NCBI RefSeq assembly: GCF_030408795.1
Contig: NZ_CP047211.1
Span: 2,666,001-2,730,000, forward strand
Direction: 5' to 3'
Length of the DNA: 64,000 bases
From: Corynebacterium hansenii
GTDB lineage: Bacteria; Actinomycetota; Actinomycetes; Mycobacteriales; Mycobacteriaceae
In this document: in pieces, positions 59,972-64,000 of the stretch
Layout: every line of letters starts with the position of its first letter
How positions within the stretch are numbered: position 1 is the stretch's first letter
Made by a program: the position numbers and the translations under genes
The notes under the pieces: model-generated
Database searches by the model: none
Seen by the model: only the letters and a program-made list of their open reading frames with translations
What the model was told of the DNA's origin: nothing

Positions 59972-61129
59972 ATGAAAACTCCCTTCCTGCGCACAGCCCT
60001 GGCCGCAATGGCCACCGTGGGCCTGACCATGGGCCTCGCCGCCTGCTCTGACGACAACGGCACCGAGGCCTCCGGGGGCAACGGAACCGACGGCGACAAA
60101 GTCAAGATCGTGACGTCCACCAAGGTGTGGGCCGACGTGGCCCAGGCCGTCGTCGGCGACGCGAAGAACGTCGAGATCCAGCCGATCATCGCCTCCAACG
60201 ACATCGACCCGCACTCCTACCAGCCGACCGCCGCGGACATGGCCACCGTCGAGCAGGCCGACGTCCTCGTCGCCGGCGGCGGCCATTACAACGCCTGGCT
60301 CACCCAGGCCGCGTCCGGCGATTCGAAGAAGCTCATCCTCACCGCCATGGAGGGCGACGGCTTCGACGGCCACGGCCACGGCGAGGAGGGCCACGAGGGT
60401 CACGACGACCACGACCATGAGGGCCACGACCACGGCGCCGAGGGCGCGGCCGAGAAATCCGACGAGAAGTCGGAGGCGAAGTCCGCCGAGAAGTCCGAGG
60501 CCAAGGCCGCGGAGAAGTCGGATGACAAGGCCGCCGCGAAGTCGGAGGAGAAGACCGCCGACGACCATGAGGGGCACGAGGGTCACGACCACGGCCACGA
60601 AGGCCATGACCACGACCATGACCACGAGGGCCACGACCACGAGGTCAACGAGCACATCTGGTACAACACCGAAGCCGTGAAGTCGCTGGCGCACACCCTC
60701 GCATCCGAGGTCAACGCCCATTGGAAGCTGGGGGCGTCGGACGAAGACGTCGTCAAGCGGATCGACAAGATCGAGGAACGCAAGGCCAAGCTGCCCAAGG
60801 CGGCCACCGCGCAGACCCACCCGCTCGCCGACGACATCCTGATCGGCACCAAGATCACCGACGAGACCCCCGAGGGCTACCGCAATTCGACGCTCGCCGA
60901 ATCCGAGCCCTCCGCCGCCGACGTCGCGGCGATGCTCAAGCTGGTCGAGTCCGGTAACCTCGATTTCCTGATCGACGCACCCCAGACCCGCAACCAGGTC
61001 TCCGAGCGGCTGGTGAAGGCCGCCCAGGCGAAGGGCCTGCGCATCGTCAACGTCTACGAGTCGCCGGGCGCGAACGAGAACTTCTTCGACCTGTACGACC
61101 GCATCCTCGACGACCTGGAGCAAAAGTAG
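59972..61129 (+). CDS. znuA: Zinc/manganese-binding lipoprotein of ABC importer
   Basis: A 385-residue substrate-binding protein with a lipobox (LAAC, cysteine about 25). It shows cluster A-I features (NDIDPHSYQPTAADM with the first metal His, NEHIWYN with the second) and a third His in ATAQTHPL. The central loop is unusually long: two His/Asp/Glu/Gly-rich segments (HGHGEEGHEGHDDHDHEGHD and a later set) around a Lys/Ala/Glu coiled stretch, about 100 residues in all. Such His loops favour zinc over manganese. It starts a three-gene transporter operon. Confidence 0.88.
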   Translation: MKTPFLRTALAAMATVGLTMGLAACSDDNGTEASGGNGTDGDKVKIVTSTKVWADVAQAVVGDAKNVEIQPIIASNDIDPHSYQPTAADMATVEQADVLVAGGGHYNAWLTQAASGDSKKLILTAMEGDGFDGHGHGEEGHEGHDDHDHEGHDHGAEGAAEKSDEKSEAKSAEKSEAKAAEKSDDKAAAKSEEKTADDHEGHEGHDHGHEGHDHDHDHEGHDHEVNEHIWYNTEAVKSLAHTLASEVNAHWKLGASDEDVVKRIDKIEERKAKLPKAATAQTHPLADDILIGTKITDETPEGYRNSTLAESEPSAADVAAMLKLVESGNLDFLIDAPQTRNQVSERLVKAAQAKGLRIVNVYESPGANENFFDLYDRILDDLEQK

Positions 61130-61831
61130 TTGAACCCACTCACCTTCGCCGGAGCGGCCGTCGCACCGTTGTGGTCGGATCTCGATCTGGAGGTCCGGCC
61201 GGGGGAATTCATGGCGGTGCTCGGCCCCAACGGCGTGGGTAAGTCGACGCTGATCGGCGCGGCCCTGGGCACCCGGCGGCTCACCGCCGGGACCGTCCGG
61301 GCGACGCCCAAGGTCGGCTACATCCCGCAGCAGCGCATGTTCGACCCTGAACTGCCCATGCGGGTGCGGGACCTGGTGGGTCTCGCCGCGGCGCACGGCA
61401 TCATCCGGCGCCGCCCCTCGCGCGCGCGCATCGACGCCGCGCTTGCCGACGTCGGCGCGGAGGGCATCGCCGACCGGCGCGTCGGCACCCTGTCCGGCGG
61501 CCAGCAGCAGCTGGTCCGGCAGGCGCAGGCACTGGTGGGGGATCCGGAACTTTTGCTTTGCGACGAGCCTCTGCTCAGCCTCGACCCCGCCGCCCAGCGA
61601 GCGGCCGTGGACAGGCTCGACCGGCGCCGCCGCGAGCACGGCACCGCCGTGGTGTTCGTGACCCACGGCATCAACCCGATCCTCGGCCACTGCGACCGCG
61701 TCCTCTACATCACGCCGCACGGGCACAGGGTCGGGCCCGTCGAGGAGATCATGACGTCCGAGACACTGTCCGACCTGTACCGCACCGACATCACCGTGGC
61801 GACGGTCGGCGGAAAGCTGGTGGTGGTCTGA
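61130..61831 (+). CDS. znuC: Zinc/manganese ABC transporter ATP-binding protein
   Basis: A 233-residue ABC ATPase: Walker A GPNGVGKSTLI, Q-loop YIPQQRMFDPELPM, signature LSGGQQQLVRQAQAL, Walker B ELLLCDEPLLSLD, switch THGIN. The TTG start at 61130 directly follows the znuA stop. The stop overlaps the permease ATG by one base (TGATG). It powers zinc import with the next gene. Confidence 0.92.
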   Translation: MNPLTFAGAAVAPLWSDLDLEVRPGEFMAVLGPNGVGKSTLIGAALGTRRLTAGTVRATPKVGYIPQQRMFDPELPMRVRDLVGLAAAHGIIRRRPSRARIDAALADVGAEGIADRRVGTLSGGQQQLVRQAQALVGDPELLLCDEPLLSLDPAAQRAAVDRLDRRRREHGTAVVFVTHGINPILGHCDRVLYITPHGHRVGPVEEIMTSETLSDLYRTDITVATVGGKLVVV

Positions 61832-62868
61832 TGGAGTGGCTCAACTCCTTCGTCGCGGACACCCAGACCCTGCTGAACGTGGGGTTCGTGCAATCCGCGC
61901 TGATCGCGGCGGCGCTGCTGGGGCTGGTGTCCGGCGTGGTCACGCCTTTGGTGGTGATGCGCCGGATGAGCTTCACCGTCCATGGCACGTCCGAGCTGGC
62001 CCTGATGGGCGCGGCGGCGGCGCTGCTGACGGGGTTCAGCGTCGGCGGCGGCGCGATCGTCGGGTCGGTGCTGGCGGCGGTGGTGCTGGCGCTGCTGGGC
62101 ATGCGCGGCGGTCAGGACACGATCGTCGGCGTGGTGCTGAGCTTCGGCATGGGCCTGTCCGTGCTGTTCATCCACCTGTACCCCGGCCGGACGACGACGG
62201 CGTTCGCCCTGCTGACCGGCCAGATCGTGGGATTGTCCAGCGCGTCGGTGTGGCTGCTGGCCGGCGTGGCGGCGCTGGTGATCGCCGTGGTGGCGGTGTT
62301 CTGGCGGCCGCTGCTGTTCGCGTCGGCGGACCCGGTGCTGGCGGCGGCGTCGGGGATCAACGTCCGCGCGATGTCGGTGCTGTTCGCGGTGCTGATCGGC
62401 CTCACCGCCGCCCAGGGCGTCCAGATCGTCGGGGCGCTGCTGATCATCTCTCTGGTGATCACCCCCGGCGCCTCCGCGGCGCACGTCACCGCGTCGCCGG
62501 TGATGTCGGTGGTCCTGTCGGTGATCTTCGCCGAGGTCGCCGCGGTCGGCGGCGTCGTCCTGTCGCTGGCGCCGGGCGTGCCGGTGAGTGTTTTCGTCAC
62601 CGCCATTTCCTTCGGCATCTACCTCGTCTGCCGTTTCATCGGCTGGTACCGGGGCCGCAACGCCACCCGCGATGACGTCTCCGCCGGCCGCTGGGCGACG
62701 CCCCGCGAGGGCGTAATCCCAGCCGCCGCGGCGGCCGCTCTCGCGGGCGCTGGCTCGGCTTCGGGCACTGGCTCAGGCTCCGGCTCGGCGGCCGCCAGCC
62801 CGTCCGGCCCCGGCGGCTATCCCCTCGACGACGCCTCCGACTGCACCGGCCGGCACCCTGCCCCCTAA
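61831..62868 (+). CDS. znuB: Zinc/manganese ABC transporter permease
   Basis: A 345-residue membrane protein of the ABC-3 family with about eight to nine membrane segments (residues 20-275) and the coupling stretch GINVRAMSVLFAVLIGLTAAQGVQIVGALLI. The C-terminal 65 residues are hydrophilic and Ala/Gly/Ser-rich, probably disordered. The last gene of znuACB, 72 bases before the convergent rlmB stop. Confidence 0.92.
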   Translation: MEWLNSFVADTQTLLNVGFVQSALIAAALLGLVSGVVTPLVVMRRMSFTVHGTSELALMGAAAALLTGFSVGGGAIVGSVLAAVVLALLGMRGGQDTIVGVVLSFGMGLSVLFIHLYPGRTTTAFALLTGQIVGLSSASVWLLAGVAALVIAVVAVFWRPLLFASADPVLAAASGINVRAMSVLFAVLIGLTAAQGVQIVGALLIISLVITPGASAAHVTASPVMSVVLSVIFAEVAAVGGVVLSLAPGVPVSVFVTAISFGIYLVCRFIGWYRGRNATRDDVSAGRWATPREGVIPAAAAAALAGAGSASGTGSGSGSAAASPSGPGGYPLDDASDCTGRHPAP

Positions 62869-62939
62869 CCGGCGCGCGGGCCCCTCCCTGCCGAGGTGCC
62901 CCTGCTTCGCTGCGCCACCCCTGCTACGCTGCGCCGCCC

Positions 62940-63884
62940 CTATTTGGACGCGGCGCGGCGCTGGCGGGCGAACTCGCTCAGGGTCACGCCCGCCGCGACC
63001 GAGGCATTGAGGGACTCCACCCATCCCGCCATCGGGATCGACATGATCGAGTCGCAGGTTTCCCGGACCAGACGCGACAGCCCCTTGCCCTCGGATCCGA
63101 CGACGACCACCGTGGGCGTCGTGCCGTCGTACGTGTCCAGGGTGTGCTCGCCGCCCGCATCGAGCCCGACGACCTGGTAGCCGGCCTTCTGGAACTGCTT
63201 CAGCGACCTCACCATGTTCGTCGCCCGCGCCACCGGCAGACGCGCGGCGGTGCCGGCCGAGGTGCGCCACGTGACGCCCGTGACCGCCGCCGAACGCCGC
63301 TCCGGGATGACCACGCCGTGCCCGCCGAACGCGGCCGTCGAGCGGATCACCGCACCCAGGTTCCGGGGGTCGGTGATGTTGTCCAGGCACACGATCAACC
63401 CGGGCTCGCCGGAGTCCACGACCTTCTCCATCAGGTCTTCCACCGCCGCGTACTTGTACGGCGGGATCTGCAGTCCGATGCCCTGGTGCAGCGAATTGCC
63501 CGTCATCCGGTCGAGCTCATGGCGGGGCACCTCGCGGATCGGGATGGCGCGATCGTTGGAGATGCGCACGGCCTCCTGCAGCCGATCGTCATTGTCCGTG
63601 CCCAACGCCACGAACAGCGCGCTGCCCGGCACCTTGGCGTGCAGGCACTCCACGACCGGGTTGCGGCCGACAACGAGCTCCGTTCCGTCGGACGCCTTTT
63701 CATGCCGGCCTTGGTCCCGGCGCCGCTTCTGCTGCGCCTGCTTGTGGGCCTTGTGATACACCCGGTCCTCGGCCTTGGGGGTCGGCCCCTTGCCGCGCAG
63801 CCCCCTCTTCTGGCCACCGGATCCGGCCGTTTCCTTCTTGTTGGTCTTGCGCACCGCGCCCCGTCGCTGGGAATTGCCCGCCAT
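62940..63884 (-). CDS. rlmB: SpoU/TrmH-family rRNA 2'-O-ribose methyltransferase (RlmB-type)
   Basis: A 314-residue SPOUT methyltransferase. A basic, disordered N-terminus (1-70), a substrate-binding domain ([12 protein letters not shown]...[13 protein letters not shown]) and the SPOUT core with motif 1 [21 protein letters not shown], motif 2 [15 protein letters not shown] and motif 3 [23 protein letters not shown] are present. It methylates 23S rRNA (G2251 in E. coli). The start at 63884 fits its basic N-terminus. It follows the metal transporter, as I recall from corynebacteria. Confidence 0.92.
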   Translation of the reverse strand: MAGNSQRRGAVRKTNKKETAGSGGQKRGLRGKGPTPKAEDRVYHKAHKQAQQKRRRDQGRHEKASDGTELVVGRNPVVECLHAKVPGSALFVALGTDNDDRLQEAVRISNDRAIPIREVPRHELDRMTGNSLHQGIGLQIPPYKYAAVEDLMEKVVDSGEPGLIVCLDNITDPRNLGAVIRSTAAFGGHGVVIPERRSAAVTGVTWRTSAGTAARLPVARATNMVRSLKQFQKAGYQVVGLDAGGEHTLDTYDGTTPTVVVVGSEGKGLSRLVRETCDSIMSIPMAGWVESLNASVAAGVTLSEFARQRRAASK

Positions 63885-64000
63885 CTTCTCGTCTCTCGCC
63901 TTCGTCGCGTTCGTCGCCGCGCGGTCCCGCGGACCACTCGGCTCTCTTTCCGGTTGTTCTCGTTGTGCCTGCGACGTTCGCGTCGCCGGCCGTCATTCCA
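63885..64000. other. Upstream region of rlmB to the window edge
   Basis: 116 bases with no gene start or stop that I can support; the open frame here is a low-complexity shadow. The rlmB promoter or an upstream gene end (cysS in related genomes, by recollection) lies beyond the edge. Confidence 0.4.

Overview
The window is chromosomal DNA of a high-GC actinobacterium, almost certainly a Corynebacterium. The evidence is gene content and order: fadA2-fabG4-htdX as in mycobacteria and corynebacteria; a pyruvate:quinone oxidoreductase; a ThrE-type exporter; otsA...otsB followed by a LacI regulator, a zinc/manganese ABC transporter and a SpoU methylase, an order I recall from C. glutamicum; a DtxR-like box and CRP/GlxR-like sites; and frequent GTG/TTG starts with 1-4 nt gene overlaps. 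The species cannot be fixed from the sequence alone.

Region by region. 1-2669: thiolase end, FabG4-type reductase and MaoC hydratase (fatty-acid or mycolate-precursor metabolism). 2666-5285: winged-helix protein, RBBP9-like hydrolase and a TipA-like MerR regulator with a recognisable 19-bp-spacer promoter. 5295-18823: a complete [NiFe]-hydrogenase island with small subunit (Tat signal), large subunit, cytochrome b, maturation protease and hypABFEDC. It also carries second copies of hypA and hypC and a large-subunit-like protein without complete active-site motifs, resembling the HupK/HoxV assembly scaffold. 19026-24818: Cu/Zn superoxide dismutase lipoprotein, then a PucR-type regulator and a GntP permease, 3-hydroxybutyrate dehydrogenase and CoA-transferase A/B, which form a ketone-body (3-hydroxybutyrate) uptake and use cluster. 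24823-28591: ferric-iron ABC importer (ATPase, fused permease, binding lipoprotein) behind a DtxR-like box. 28887-35056: purB, KtrAB-type potassium uptake, aminotransferase, purD. 35057-36637: gene-poor and repeat-bearing. 36638-46788: DUF559 protein, HIT protein, two lipase-like hydrolases, pqo, DUF4442 protein, a degenerate arsenate-reductase-like protein, an exported protein and an acyl-CoA ligase. 47122-49765: SUKH-like protein, tRNA-Thr(UGU) and a ThrE-like exporter. 49942-63884: Lys-tailed small protein, otsA, lipoprotein, a tetracycline-resistance composite transposon, flavin reductase, otsB, LacI regulator, zinc/manganese ABC transporter and rlmB.

The clearest foreign DNA is the 4973-bp composite transposon at 52255-57227. 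Two identical IS5-family elements, each split into two reading frames, flank tetA(A)/tetR(A), an IncP-like flank with a terminator, a Tn1721-type 38-bp terminal repeat and a truncated Tn3-family tnpA. It entered at a CTAG that supplied the TAG stop of a lipoprotein gene, so that gene is intact but the otsA-otsB neighbourhood is split.

The most interesting native features are the hydrogenase assembly set with its scaffold-like paralogue, a recurrent 14-mer (GCTTTGCGACGCCC) found in five intergenic places, often beside terminator hairpins and as an inverted pair around purD and around the acyl-CoA ligase gene, and an 80-bp perfect-arm hairpin plus two minisatellites between hypA and hypF.
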